The notes beneath the pieces are model-generated. The model did not search any database and was not told the DNA's origin. It worked only from the letters and a program-made list of their open reading frames with translations. Positions 23,642 through 35,910 of a stretch of DNA of 64,000 nucleotides are shown piece after piece; the stretch's first letter is position 1, and every line of letters begins with the position of its first letter. Location: the NCBI GenBank assembly GCA_020091685.1, contig CM034598.1:16287362-16351361 (forward strand), written 5' to 3'. Source of the DNA: Lutjanus erythropterus. Its lineage: Eukaryota; Chordata; Actinopteri; Lutjaniformes; Lutjanidae. The translations under genes were made by a program, and so were the position numbers.

Positions 23642-24289
23642 GGTGATGGCTGTCCCCGACACCTCTGTTCAGTCAGCCAAATGTCACATAACAGAAACTG
23701 AAATATCAACTTGGCAGTCGATATGGCAGAGAAATGATGGGGAGGAGGGAAGGTGCGCCTGTCTTGTTGTCCTCAAAGGTGCTGTGAGCATTACCAAGTA
23801 TTGGACTCTCCAGCACCTAGTGAAGTGATGACAGCAAACCAGCTGGGGAAAAGGGCAAATAGAGCCCTTTTGACTCATTACTGTAGTGCTTTTTAGTGGT
23901 TAGTCTCTGGCTTTGTTTTGCAGTAATATTACATTCAAATGCACCAACTACTGACTGAAGACCACTTGCTTTTCTCAAGTTTGAGCATCTACAAGCGCTG
24001 AGGGACTGTATACAAATTACTACAGGGGAAGACCAGAGGTCAGAAAAGGAGCAAGGGTTATGTATTTTTGATTTTTGCTGTAGGGTAGTCGTGGGAGGGT
24101 CTTTTGCTTTTACTCACCTGAGATTATATTTCAGCCTTAGCTTACCAGCAGATTAATTAAAAATATTAATGATAGAAAGGGTCATAAAGGTGCATTTTAC
24201 CATACGCAGAGGGAAACAATCCTGCTTCTGCTATTTTTTATGTCTTAATTTTCTAACCATCAACTAGCCAATAGGACCAATCCATCAGT
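23642..24289. other. Unique DNA, no gene seen
   Basis: No gene or repeat is recognised. Confidence 0.5.
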
Positions 24290-24730
24290 AATGAGCAACA
24301 CATGAATGTCTTTTTTTATGGTAGTGGTTGATCATCTTTACAAACACTTTTGTGAGTTTGTGGCTGGATGAGGGTCTTTCTGTGCAGAGTTTGCATGTTC
24401 TCCTTGTGTCTGCGTGGGTTCTCTCCAGGTACTCCAGCTTCCTCACCTGTGTCTTCTTACCTTTCCCCTTTAAAGTGTAGTGCAGTGTCAGTTTCCTCTT
24501 CAGTGGACAGTTCATCTTCGTCTGTACATTGAGCTTCCTGCTGACCCCTTGTGCACCTTTTTGTAATTCTTCCTGTTTATTTACCTGTTTTTGGACTTTC
24601 TGGATTTCTGGATCCTCTTTTGGATTTATACCTTTTGGACTTTTCACTGTTTTGACATCTTCCTAATTTATCCAAGCATAAAACAAATCTTTTATTTGAC
24701 GCCTGTCTTTAATAAATCTTGAACAGAAAT
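24290..24730 (+). mobile_element. Dispersed repeat ending in TTTAATAAATCTTG
   Basis: The piece GTTTGCATGTTCTCCTTGTG TCTGCGTGGG (24389-24418, shown in two parts) followed by TTCTCTCCAGGTACTCCAGC is a near-exact match to a very widespread fish repeat motif (general knowledge). The downstream part is T/C-rich and ends CGCCTGTCTTTAATAAATCT, like a retroelement 3' end. The 120-codon minus-strand lysine-rich frame here is a translation of this repeat, not a gene. Confidence 0.6.
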
Positions 24731-25318
24731 AACTCGTTCTGCATTTATTGGGTCCATTTTCTTGTTTCTGCTGCTTGATGAGTTCTGACAGATAGTAGAA
24801 AAAGCACCATTACCTTGAATAAATTACAGATTTCTCTGGATTTGACAATTGTTATAAATATTTGGGACAATGTAAGGACATCTGGAAATCTTGCAAATTA
24901 TAACTTTAAAGCAACTTTAAGTAAGATTTACAATTTTTGGAATTTGGCACCAGACCATAACCAGTAGAACATGTACACTTGTTATGATTACATTACTTAT
25001 AATCAAAAACCAGCAAGTTGAGAACTCTGCTTACACAGCCAAACATCAAGCAAATGCAACAAGACAAGACTTAAAAAGCCAGCTAAATATTACATACTAA
25101 TCCAACAGCTCGGCATCTTGCAGCCTTTTATTTCACGCAGCTCTCACCAATGAGCAAAAGCCACTCTGACATTTGCCTCTTTCTCTGCCTCTTTTTTCTT
25201 AACATCTTAACATCCTCTGTCAATGTCGTCTTTGGTCTTTTTGCCTCTGCCCCGCTGCCCATAACCTGCTGAGCCGCGTTACGTTACGTGCAAGACAGCT
25301 ATGCCGCTCCCTGTCACA
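24731..25318. other. Unique DNA, no gene seen
   Basis: The segment from about 24907 (TTTAAAGCAACTTTAAGTAA) may be the end of another DNA element, but I see no matching partner end. No gene is recognised. Confidence 0.45.
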
Positions 25319-25331
25319 CCCCCCCCCCCCC
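25319..25331. repeat. (C)13 homopolymer
   Basis: Thirteen consecutive C residues followed by T and five more C. Such runs are unstable and prone to sequencing error. Confidence 0.95.
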
Positions 25332-27270
25332 TCCCCCTTCCTGGACAGTCCAAAGCCTTTGTCCTAGCAGTGTAAACACAAAGACTGAACACCCAGCCTG
25401 GACAGTACAGCTAACTGAACTAACTAGCTACTTTTAGCTGCAGTTTACTTCACTGTTCATCAGGAATTTTTTATATGCTTTCCCTCTTTTAGTTATTAAT
25501 GGTAAAACTAATCGTACCAACTCAGCAAGTTGAAGAAAAAGGCTGGGGAGGGTCTTGCTACTGTTAAATAATTTTTGCACCATCCCTAATCAGCCAGCTC
25601 CATGTATGTTTCTGAAAATAATGAATAGTGTTTATGCTGAGGAAAACCACATTCATACTTCACATCATTAATATTAATCAACATGTAGATCAGATCGTAT
25701 CTTCTCAGTGTGTGCATGTGGTTAATATTAAGAAGTAGGAAATAAAGTATTTACTGTCCTCCAGGAATTGACGAACATCCTACTGTCATTCAAAGCGTGG
25801 GCTCTATCTGTGTGCTTCTTTTCTCTCTTTTGTTCTCCATTTCATTCTATATATGTCCTGCTTTTGAATTCTATAATCATGCATGTAACTCACTCTAGTT
25901 TTTCCATACTTGCCTATCACTGTAAATCATTTTAAGCTGGTTCAAAATAAAATTCTAAGTTTCCCTGCAAACTTAAACATGTAACATAGCTTATTATTTC
26001 AAAGTTGTCTTATAGATTTTGAAAAGGCAAAAATCAGCAAACTGAACTTGAGAAAAAATCTACAATAGAGTTAAGATATTAAGGTGTACTGCATAGGGAC
26101 TGAATGTGATACTAACCTTAATCATGGTTTGCATTGCATTAATCATTATGAAAAGAAACAATCACGATTCATCTTAACACATACACAGTTTCCAGTAGGC
26201 TGAACAATTAGGCCTTTCAAAATTATACAATTATCTCCAATACTATCATGATTCTTGGGTGCTGACAGTATAACAGAAATATATATGTAAAAAAGACAAA
26301 TGCCATGTTTTTTTAATTAGTAGCAAAAAATGTGTATCCACATAGAATACTATATATCTTGAAAATTGAAGAAATAGAATTTATGAATTATGTACACTAA
26401 TGATGTTATGTACACACACACACACGTCATAAAATCTCTGAAGTGGTCTGGAAATAAAACTAGAACCCTTAAATTTGTATTTACATTAAATTAACGAGAA
26501 AAGATTAGTTTATCCCCCTAAATTCATGCTTGATGTTTTACAGAAAACACTGCTGACCAGTACTGTATGCAGTACCACTCCAGATTCATGTAACAACAAA
26601 ATGAAGAAACATATAAAATAGTTTGTGGGTGCTGCAGAGTACTCCACATTTTTAGTTTGACTATGGGAGATCAGCCACGACAGGTTTAAATCAATACAGG
26701 GAAAAATCATTAATAATAATCAGAGCATTTATTGGCATCCTTACGCAAGCCATTAAGAAGTCCTGCATTTTTTTTCCACACTGTCTTCATTTGAGAATCC
26801 AATTTGCTCTGACCTTTAATGACACAGCATGTAACTGCTGGCTCTGGAGAGAGACATTAATAGACATGAAAAAACTATTACCAGCCCGCTCTACCTAACT
26901 GTTAATAGGAGAGAATAGAAAAACTCCCTGGCAGCGTGTCACACTGCGGCAGCTCTACAAATTCTGTTACATACTCATTCCTGTGCTTAGAATTCACATA
27001 TTGCAGGTTTTCTTTATCTGAAATGCTTTTACTGTCATTTTTTGAGAAGTCTCTGGACATCTAAGATCTTTCCATGCAGGAAATTGGAAGCAGGCTTCTG
27101 GTGGTAGTAATTTAGACTGGGTAGTGTTACAGGATGAATTATTGCAGAGACATTATGAATATCCTTGTAAATATCAAATGTGCAAGAGCAATGCAGGGAG
27201 TCCATTTATAGTTGAAACATTTATCAAACGGTATGGATTCAGAGCTGGTGTAATCTGATGTGAAGAGCTT
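25332..27270. other. Unique AT-rich DNA, no gene seen
   Basis: A short (AC)7 lies at 26412-26425. No gene or classifiable repeat is recognised. The frame at 26510-26710 has no recognisable motif. Confidence 0.5.
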
Positions 27271-28140
27271 CGATTGTAAGAATTAAACACAGAGAAGGTT
27301 CGTCCTGACCCCTATCACAGGCTTTGTTCACCGCAAGAGCATCTACATGCTAATTATGGCCAAGTTGTTTGTCGTGGAGCAGCTCTTTCTCTTGTTTACT
27401 AATGAATACCATGTGTGTTGCTGCTGTAGCCTTGATTAGAATGGATTAGGTGACCTCTCCTCTCTTCTGCTTGCATCTAGCAGAGGCCCAACTGCTCATC
27501 CATCGCGGCTATCAGACGGTCACACCTTTAAAGCGTATCTCTGCCACATCCAACGGGATCTGGCTCCTTCACTGGGCGCACATGGTGGCTCTTTTTACCT
27601 GCTGAGATGCATCTGTGATCACCGGGAGCCTGTCCGTCTGATCCGGGAGGTGAAGAGTGAGGCAAAAAGGATCGAGGCTCTTTAAAGTGCACCTCTGTGG
27701 GATACCTGAGGGGGGAGCGTGTGACCTCCAGGGTCCTCCAATCCATGCACTATTGTTTTGTTCTGCTAATTAAGAAGCAGTGTTCAGGCTGATTGGTTTC
27801 CAGTGTGTAATTACTAAACCGTCTGCTGAGAGTGCTTTCCATCTGAGTGCCAGCCTCTCCCCCTCGACCGTGAGGAAATGATGTGAGAGCCTGGTGATGC
27901 AGAAAGCCAGGGTCATGAACCTCATTTACCCAAAACAGACCCAAGGATTCCAAACAAAGATGAAGGACGAGGAGAGGTGACGGCTATACGCAGGGCGAGA
28001 CGGTGCAGCAGACAGGTGCAAGCGCCCTTACATCTCTTGTTGCTGTTTACTTCAAACAACCCATTTTTATAAAAGAGAAATGTGACAGCCACAGTGCTCC
28101 CTCTAAAGGAGGCTCTGACTACTGAATCCAGCACACCACA
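27271..28140. other. GC-richer repeat-free block, possible conserved non-coding element
   Basis: Compared with its surroundings this block is GC-richer, free of recognised repeats and contains homeodomain-type motifs (CTAATTATGG at 27350, TAATTACTAAAC at 27809, GCTAATTAAG at 27766). No reading frame has a recognisable domain; the 60-72 codon minus-strand frames look like chance. Conservation is suspected from composition only; I cannot test it here. An unrecognised exon is the alternative. Confidence 0.3.
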
Positions 28141-29174
28141 AGGGGAGTAAAAACTGTGGAATATGGTTTTTATCAGCTGCTATCTGGAAGTTTTTCAGAA
28201 CTCAGAAGAAACCGAGACAGAGTGAGTCAGGAGTCAGGCTCAGAATATCATATTAGAGGATGCCAGAAAACAAGCAGACCAGACTCTTATTATAGTAGCA
28301 CATTTACAGTGAAGACAGATTAAATAAAGAAGTTTGCTTTCACATCAAAATGTAAATGTGAACAGAACTATTACAAAATGTCTAACTACTGTAAATAGCT
28401 CATGGCAGATTTTCATTTCAATAAACATTTACCCCGACCGTCAGCGCATAGTAATAATGACACAATTGCGAGTGTCAAAGTGTCAACCACACTCCTCTCC
28501 AGCATGCACGCCGGAACACCACGTTCACTCTGTTTGATCTTCACAATGCCGTTCAGTATTCATGAACCTGCTAAGCGGAGCAGAATATCTTTTTCCGAGG
28601 ATGCTTGCCATGAGCTGCTTCCACAATATCACTGCTTAGAGGGACAAGCCAGCAAAGTCTGCCGTCCAAATGAACAGCGAACAAAGGAATGCTTGATTTC
28701 CAGCTCCGGGTTTTAAACCCACAGATGAGACAGAAAGGGGGGAAAAAAAAGAAGAAATGCACTTATCAGTCCTGGGGAATAATGAACATAATAAATGATA
28801 AAGCCGCAATGAAGAGCAACCTATAAGAATAACCATTATGTTACGAGGAAAATGAACAATTCAAGGCAGATGAATTGGTGTTTAATCTTCAAAGGCCTTA
28901 TGCTCTAATTTACAGTTTCAAAATCATAGAATAGCAGCGTCTGAACAACTCTTACATCATTAGTAAAAAAGAAAGAAAAACTGTGTTTGTTATCCAAAAC
29001 TAATTAATTTTTTTTTCTGACATTTTAAAGGGGTTACAGTGGAGAAACACCCATTTTAAAAGAGAGCAAGTCTTTGGAGAGAGTTTTGCAATCATAAGAA
29101 ATACAACTAATTGCAAAGTATTGTTTTGAGAAAATATCCTTTGGATGAAAGTTGTCTCTGGATTCATAGCAGAT
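28141..29174. other. Unique DNA, no gene seen
   Basis: No repeat or gene is recognised. The 104-codon frame at 28402-28716 has no familiar motif. Confidence 0.5.
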
Positions 29175-30701
29175 CAGGAGTGGGGAATTATTTTTCATGG
29201 GGGGGGGCATATTATGAATTGATAAGATTGTAAGCCTGACACAAATGTGATATAAGACTATGATCAGTAGGTGATTTGAGGGAGGCTGCCGTCACCTTTT
29301 TAGCAAAATGACCAAAATGCATATCCCTTATTAACCTGCCATCCCCCCTCTCCTTCCCCTAGCAGCAGAGAGAGTGCAGGGGCAGAAGGGTTGTTAAGTT
29401 GAATATGTTAGTCTTGTCTGCCTGACTCACTGATCCTTGATCTGACATGAGGTTTGCGCAAGTTAGAGTCTATGGCCCCGACCATGGCTCTGATAAATCA
29501 GTAAATAATGGCGTTGTCAGTGCTTCTTAAGTAGCAGACAGATTTGTGCAGTTTTTCTTCTCTGAGTCTTGCCCTTCTGACACTTTCATGTTGGAGATGT
29601 AATATTTTAACTTTTTAAGCAACTTTTCAAAGCCAGCAGAGCTGTTTATGAGTCAGTTCACCAGACAAGGATACATGAAACTGGCTATAATAATGGCTGA
29701 ATCTCTAATAATGGAATAGTCACAAGTGTTCAGTATAGGGTTTATGGCACGGAGATGTCTATAAGCTAGTAGCTAGTAAACACAGTAATGCACTTCTACC
29801 ATTGGTCACCCTTTCTGACATGCCATGTGATGAATTGTGAGTTAATTATTTTTGTTGGCAGGGTCCAAAATGTTTACAAACCAGTTTTACTATATGCTAT
29901 GCATGCTGGATAGGGTGCAATGATAGTAGCAGCACCAGTAGAAGAAGAACAAAGTAAACAACATGGCCATACGGCATTGAGTGAATTAAGTTTCAATTTA
30001 AAAGATAAAAGTATAAAGGATACAGTTCACTATTATTACCAGTGAACCCAGCACTAACTTCTTCGAAATGAAGTTGCGATAACAATTTAAAGCTATAATA
30101 TTTAACATTCATGCATTAAAATGTCTAAAAACGCTGGACATATGTTGACATATTTTGTCGAGTTGTGTGCCTACATTATCTTAAATGTTTCAAACAATAT
30201 TCAAACACAGAGAAATCAATCAAGATAATGGTGCTGCTAGCTGTTACTAGCTAGTTGCTATAACTTCTGGGAAAACACCGGATACATCAGACTCATCAGA
30301 GAGTGAGGAAGGAAGTCAGTTTAGTCATGTGACTGAACATAACCTGAATAAAATTTTAATATTACCTCATTCATGAACATGATTTCTGTCTGAGTCATGT
30401 CAAATAATTTTTTCATCAGATATAGTTGTTGTTTAAAAGTGAAAATAACAATTCCCATGATCCCACACAACCTGATGACATCATCAGACTATGTCTGCTG
30501 TTGTTGTAATGTGAGAGAGACCCCTGGTGCAAGTTACATATTGTGTACTACAAAAAAACGACAAAAAATATAAAATGATATTGATGGCCTTCGTTAGATT
30601 TTAATTACAATATTTAGAAGCGCTCATGATGACCTTAAGGGCCACCTGGAAACTTTCAAAGGGGCGGATCCGGCCCTTGGACTGTGCTTTGCTCATGTCT
30701 G
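29175..30701. mobile_element. Probable degraded hAT element
   Basis: It starts CAGGAGTGGGGAATTATTTT and ends GGGGCGGATCCGGCCCTTGG ACTGTGCTTTGCTCATGTCTG (split here), which reads inward on the minus strand as CAGACATGAGCAAAG...GGGCCGGATCC. 'Gccggatccggccc' close to a CAG terminus is typical of Charlie-like hAT elements. The 8 bases flanking each end do not match, so the target duplication is lost or the boundaries are off. No transposase frame is visible. It carries repeat copy b (29294-29670). Confidence 0.4.
29294..29670. repeat. Dispersed repeat, copy b (pairs with 11517-11800)
   Basis: AGCAAAATGACCAAAATGCA, then GCCCCGACCATGGCTCTGAT and a 'CTTCTCTGAGTC' region match copy a in order and strand. 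Compared with copy a it contains about 100 more bases near 29340-29445. It probably represents the fuller version, embedded in the hAT-like element. Confidence 0.65.
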
Positions 30702-31235
30702 CAAGAGACTAACACAGTGAAATGTGAACACAGATGTGAGGCTGCGATATCTCTGTCTCTCACAGCTGGTGGCTCAAATGTGTACACCTTCTGAGATTGA
30801 AAAAGCTGTGCACCAAATATAAAATGACACAGTCGAGCATAATGGGTATCTTTCAGCACTGTTATATTATTGCCCCTGGAGGAAAAATGATACAGGTCTG
30901 ACCAGAAGAAAAGCTCAGAAATCAAGGAAAATGATATCTGCTGAATAACATCTTCAAGACAGAATCGCTGTCCATAAATGAAAGCGTCCGGCTCTTTCAG
31001 CACACTTAACAGATGTTTTACCTTGCTGCACATGCCTGATGTCGTCACCAGCCATCATCAGCCTTGGTGTGAAAGATCTTGAAAATGAGGTGGAAATGTG
31101 GACAACTTGCAGCGCTAGCTGTATGGTACATGCCGGCATGCGTGGAGTCTAGTGATGAGCAGCGCCAGATGCTAAATGAGTCAACATGAGGCTGTTAGAG
31201 ATATCTCTCACTCACACAGCAGTGCTTCATATAGG

Positions 31236-31236
<1 letters not shown>
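30702..31236. other. Unique DNA, no gene seen
   Basis: The 130-codon minus-strand frame (30656-31048) overlaps the transposon end and has no recognisable domain. Nothing else is seen. Confidence 0.5.

Positions 31237-31264
<28 letters not shown>
31237..31264. repeat. (TG)14 microsatellite
   Basis: A perfect run of 14 TG units, followed by an imperfect CGTGTATGCGTG extension. Confidence 0.97.
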
Positions 31265-31269
<5 letters not shown>

Positions 31270-32839
31270 ATGCGTGAGAAAGTGTGAGAGGATCGTATCC
31301 AAATGAATTCTCCAAGTGAGCAGAGCTGTTTGGACTGACATGTGAGCTAAACTTTACATAAATGATTTTCAAAGAGCCCTATCTACAGTCCCTCGTTTAG
31401 TTTGGAGTGGAAACATCAAAAGTTTGTCTCAAGCTACGACCAAGGCAACTTTTAAAGAGAGCAACCACTTGCTTGACCCATAATTCCAGCTACATCACAG
31501 CAGATGGCCGCTTGCCGTACATTGTCTCAAGCTGGAAATGGATGATGGTGATAATTGACCGAAGCAAGGCCTATATGACAGGTTCATCTAATGATAAATG
31601 TGAGAGAAGACAGCAGGTGGACAGCATAGTTTGATATCTCGTTTCTCCCCTTTTATCACAGCATGAGTCCCCAGCACAACATCCTTCCAGTGCTCAAGGG
31701 AATGGAAAACACGGAAATCTTTTCTGTCTTTCACCACAGTCTCTTTCTTTCTATCCTCTCTTTGTGTGTATGTGCGTACGCTCAACACAACTGTTCCATT
31801 TCATCAGGTTTTAGTCCCTGCTACCCATTAAAAAAAGAGGCTCAAAACAGGATTTCAGCTACCATTGTCCAGGAGACACACTGTGTTGACAGCAGACATT
31901 TTTCATGCGAGCTGCTCAAAAGCTCGGGACGCAATCTCCAGTGCAACAGGAGAAGAGCAGACAAATCAGTCTGCTATGAAAACAACAAGAGTAAGAGCAT
32001 TCAGAAATGAAATAAGCAGCTCCAATTTCAGGATATGTTGCAGCACTAATGCGCGCAGCATTGTGTGTCATCTGCATTTCACCAATTACTCTCACTTCAG
32101 TCATGCCACAATGCTCCCAGAGCCATCTGTAATTCAAATGAAACATTTTCAACACTATCGCCCTAAACATGAAAATCTCACTATTTACTTCACAGATTCC
32201 CAAGCCAGTATCATGCCTAATTCAGAGCTAGCATGTCAAACGAGATAATTCAGACCTCACTGCTTGAGGAAATCCCTTCTGGCACATTCTTGAGATTTTA
32301 AAGAAGCAGTGTAATGCAAATATGAAGACAGATACGTTGCCTGTAGGAATTAATGTATCTAATGGTCTCTAATTGCCATTCATTGCATGAAAGTAACTGT
32401 TGGGCACAAATTATGCCAGGCTATAAATCCCAGTGTCCCAGCACTGAGATCTATTGAACGGGATCCATATTGGTCCACATCAACCCAACTAACAGTGACA
32501 GCACAGTAATGTAGCTGCGACTACTGAGGGAGGTCTTAGCCGGGACAAAAGAGATTTAAATTTGATTCGGATCAAAAGAAAAGCGAGTCAGGGAGTTGAA
32601 AGAAAATTAGTTACTCACACAGTTCTCCTTAATTTACATTGTCTGATAGTAAAGTCCAACTGCAAACACAATTAGCCAGTTGTATTATGTTTGAATTATA
32701 TTAAAATAATGTAAAAGTGTGTATTTTTTAAAATATATTGTTTATATTTTATCAGTGAATGAACTCCATCTTCTAGAAATTAGTTCAGAAATTTAGTTTT
32801 TTTTTTGGAGTGAAAAAGAATAATATATTTATATACCAC
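31265..32839. other. Unique DNA, no gene seen
   Basis: Repeat-free and of moderate GC at 31400-32480, with TAATTG/TAATGA-type motifs (for example 32350-32400). Frames up to 127 codons on either strand overlap each other and have no recognisable domain. Regulatory DNA is possible but unsupported. Confidence 0.45.
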
Positions 32840-33175
32840 ACTGGAGTCACAGGTGGCTTGGGTGGGTGGCAGCCGGACTGTGACACTGGAGTCCAGGGTT
32901 CATGTCCAGACCTCTTCGAAAAAATTGTGTTGCGTTGATTATATTTCTCTCAAAATGTCTTTGCTGTTGCAGATTAAGCAGAAACCTCTGGTGCTGAAAA
33001 TTGAAACACCCGCAGTGCCAAATACAGCAGTTCCTTGAATGGCCACTTAGAAGCTGGCTCAAAGAGCTAGCTTTGGAATCTATTGTCAGTTCCCTCCTGT
33101 ACAACAATAGACTACTGTATGGGGGGTGAATTTCTATATAACTGACCTGTAGGAAGCCACTTCATTCAGCCGCCT
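32840..33175 (+). mobile_element. Dispersed repeat fragment, type 'GCAGTTCCTTGAATGGCCAC'
   Basis: CAGGTGGCTTGGGTGGGTGG, GGAGTCCAGGGTTCATGTCC, AATTGAAACACCCGCAGTGC and GCAGTTCCTTGAATGGCCAC occur in the order I know from a dispersed teleost repeat. GGGTTCATGTCC resembles a degraded tRNA-type B box, which would fit a SINE origin, but I cannot confirm it. No coding capacity. Confidence 0.45.
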
Positions 33176-33938
33176 CAGCTCTTCTGACACCACTAATTAT
33201 CTACTGGTTATGTTGAAAATTAGTCGAATATAAACTGAATTTCAAGGAAACAGGACAGGCCTGGAAAGGAAGAAAACCAGCAAGGACGCAGGCAGACAAT
33301 GTAAACAAACATCTACAGATAGCTTTAGCTTACGAGCTAAAAACAAATGGTATATATCTCATTTTGAAGACTGACTTTGAATGATAAATATGAATAAGGA
33401 CGCACAATTTAGCATCACAAATATCCAATGTTTACATTTGCAGTGATGTTTTTTAGGTATTTAATGTGCTACAGCTCATTAATGTGTTAGTGTGTCTCAT
33501 TCAGGAGCTGCCAAAACTGAGATGCTGGACAGGACATTTGTCTTTAGAGGAAAAAAAGAAGCACTCGCTTGCGCACTGCGTGAGACCAGAGTCTTCAGCA
33601 AGGCTATAGGCTGATATATTACTAAAGCTATTGAGAGCTAATTGCGTAAGATTGCCAGAGAAAATGCAGCTACAATTTCCTAATACTAACATTCGCCTGA
33701 CAACTGTGAGTACTAACAATAGTCATGTTCATTGTTTATGTTCATTGCAATAATGTTCTGTGTTTTCTTTCATGTGAATGAGACATGACATAGTTGGATG
33801 TGGTTAGCGATCACATTGATGCACTACACGCTGCAACACTCAACAAGTTGGATACTTTCAAATCCCAGATTACTCTACCCCAGCTTTAATGCAGTCATTG
33901 CAGAGGGTTCCGTCATAAAACCATAAAATATAAAATAC
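33176..33938. other. Unique DNA, no gene seen
   Basis: No repeat or gene is recognised. Confidence 0.5.
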
Positions 33939-35089
33939 ATTTGTATTAGTGCTGTCAGGCGATTAAAAAAATTAATCTAATTAATTACAGGATTTGTAAT
34001 TAATTAATCTAATTAATCGCATTTTAATCTCATATCTGCTAAAGGTCCCCAAATAAAGAATTTGAATTCTAGGACATTACAAAATTGTAGTGCATGACTA
34101 ATCAATTGAATACACAAGGTACAAATCACTGCGTTCTTGTTAATAGTCCCGTCTTTGTTCTTTTTATAAATAAACTTGCCGTTCAAAGGTCCAAGTAAGC
34201 TTGCCTCGCTCTTAGGGGTGCAACGGATCAAAAAACTCACGGTTCGGATCGTATCACAGGTTTGAGTCACGGATCGGATCATTTTTTGGATCAGCAAAAA
34301 AGAAAAAAAGTGGTGGGATTAGAGTTAAACTATTTTAAAAATGCACTTGTCTTTGATCTTTGTCTGTAATTATCACCATAGTTATGTAATGTAATAATAA
34401 CAATAATAGTAATGATAATGGTAATATATTAAAAACTTCAAACGTATACAGTGCTGTACTATGTATATACTATACATATATTAGATCATTATACACTGTA
34501 CAGTATAATACACAACTACACTCTGTAGTCTGGCTCAATGTCCCGCCTACAGCAGCACATCTGATTGGTTAGAAGTGATGATCAATCAGCAGACACACTG
34601 TGTGACAGACGGGGTGAGACAGAGCTGCACCGGTGAGCAGAGAGGAGCTGTGTAGAAGTTAAGACAGCTGATATCACCAAAGTTTCAATCAACATCACAG
34701 TTTGATGATCTGTTTCTTTGTGATAGCAGAGTTACATCAGTGAAAAAAGTTACGGTCTGGATTTCACTCAAGGTGATGTGACGACTTTTAAATCAGTCGC
34801 TCTTCACAGAGATGCGCTGCATACAGACGCATTTGTCCTCTTTTCACTGCAACTCTGCATGGAGATTTAGGGTTTTATAACTTATACAAAAGTAACAGTG
34901 ACAGTAAAACTATGATGCTCACATGTGGTCCGCGGATCACACGCGTGCCGAACTCAATGGGCCAAATTTAAAATGCTTGCGCATTGACTTGCCACTCATG
35001 ATTAATTGCGTTAATTTTTATAGCGCGTTAATTTGCAGCGTAATTAATTAATCTAATTAACGCGTTAAACTGACAGCCCTAATTTGTAT
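33939..35089. mobile_element. hAT-type element with perfect 8-bp target duplication
   Basis: The element proper is 33947-35081 (1,135 bp). It starts TAGTGCTGTCAGGCGATTAA and its other end, inverted, starts TAGGGCTGTCAGTTTAACGC; both then run into AATTAATCTAATTAATTA-type sequence. It is flanked by identical ATTTGTAT at 33939-33946 and 35082-35089. An 8-bp duplication plus short inverted ends is diagnostic of the hAT superfamily. There is no transposase frame, so it is non-autonomous. A second terminus, TAGGGGTGCAACGGATC, begins inside it at 34213. Confidence 0.88.
34213..34965. mobile_element. Probable nested hAT fragment
   Basis: TAGGGGTGCAACGGATC followed by CACGGTTCGGATCGTATCAC and AGTCACGGATCGGATCATT is a recognisable terminus of another fish hAT-type element. 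A matching distal part (GGTCCGCGGATCACACGCGT, 34927-34946) lies near 34920-34965, but the expected final inverted terminus is missing, so the right boundary is approximate. Confidence 0.5.
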
Positions 35090-35910
35090 ATAAAATATAC
35101 ATTTCTCCTTTTGCTGTTTTTTTTTCTCAAGGTTACATTGGTTACATTACACTGTAGTTGTATTTTTAGCAGAAGAAAAAGACAATGCAGTCACAATGGA
35201 CAGAGCGATAGAGAGAGGAAAGGAGGGCAGAGGCGAGATAAAGAACGAGAGAAAAGGGCAGAGAGAGAAGCCAACTGGTTGCTCCCTGACTTTTTCAGAC
35301 GTTGTAGCTGCAGCAGCTGTCATTTTTCCATCAGGAGGGAACAAAGTCACCTTGGCCTGTGTGAGGACAGGTGACAGGAGGAGTGGGAGGCTGCAGCGCT
35401 GGCGCCGGCCCCTGCTGACGAGGGCCGGCGTTAGTAGAGGTGACAGGAGCGAGGAGCTGCTCACCGGGGGCCCCTGACACCACACAGCACCTGCCCCCGA
35501 GAGATGCAGCGTCAGCACATCTTTCCACAGGAAGTTGGAGCGAAAAAGCAGGGAGGGTAAGAAGTTATCCGTTTCCTTCCTCTCCCGCTGTTCTGTTACT
35601 TTATTTTGCTATTCCACTAACCCCCATGTGAAAGACAGACAGAGGCATAAAATATTGACACGACCTGGTGTGTCTCATATTGCATTTTGCTGTAAGGGTG
35701 TAAGTGCCAGGGAGCTTTCCATCGATAGCCTTTGGAGATACACGGGGATAGAAGTTCTGGACGTGTAGATGAGCGTGTTTGATCTCTTGTAGAAAGTGAA
35801 AATCCTCTTATTGTATTACTCACCATCTTATTACTGTGCTCAGTATTATTTAAATATTACACACAAAAACACAGATATCTGCTTGGCTCCTTGCTCATTT
35901 CCTGAATCCG
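35090..35910. other. GC-richer block, possible conserved or exon-adjacent DNA
   Basis: Between 35160 and 35560 the sequence is GC-richer than its surroundings, with a GCTGGCGCCGGCCCC core near 35398-35412 and several CpGs. GCAGGGAGGGTAAGAAG at 35544-35560 resembles a splice donor. Frames up to 123 codons on either strand are low-complexity. Its lack of recognised repeats makes it a reasonable conservation-test target. No function is claimed. Confidence 0.3.

Noticed and set aside
23056-23646. 196-codon plus-strand open frame
   Set aside because: No recognisable domain; the C-terminal third is the translation of a pyrimidine tract; overlapping frames on the other strand are equally open.
24285-24647. 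120-codon lysine-rich minus-strand frame
   Set aside because: It is the complement of a T/C-rich dispersed repeat that ends in TTTAATAAATC.
30656-31048. 130-codon minus-strand frame
   Set aside because: Runs into the end of the hAT-like element and has no familiar motif.
32880-32910. GGGTTCATGTCC resembling a tRNA B box
   Set aside because: No cloverleaf or A box at the right distance could be drawn; it is at best the relic of a SINE head.
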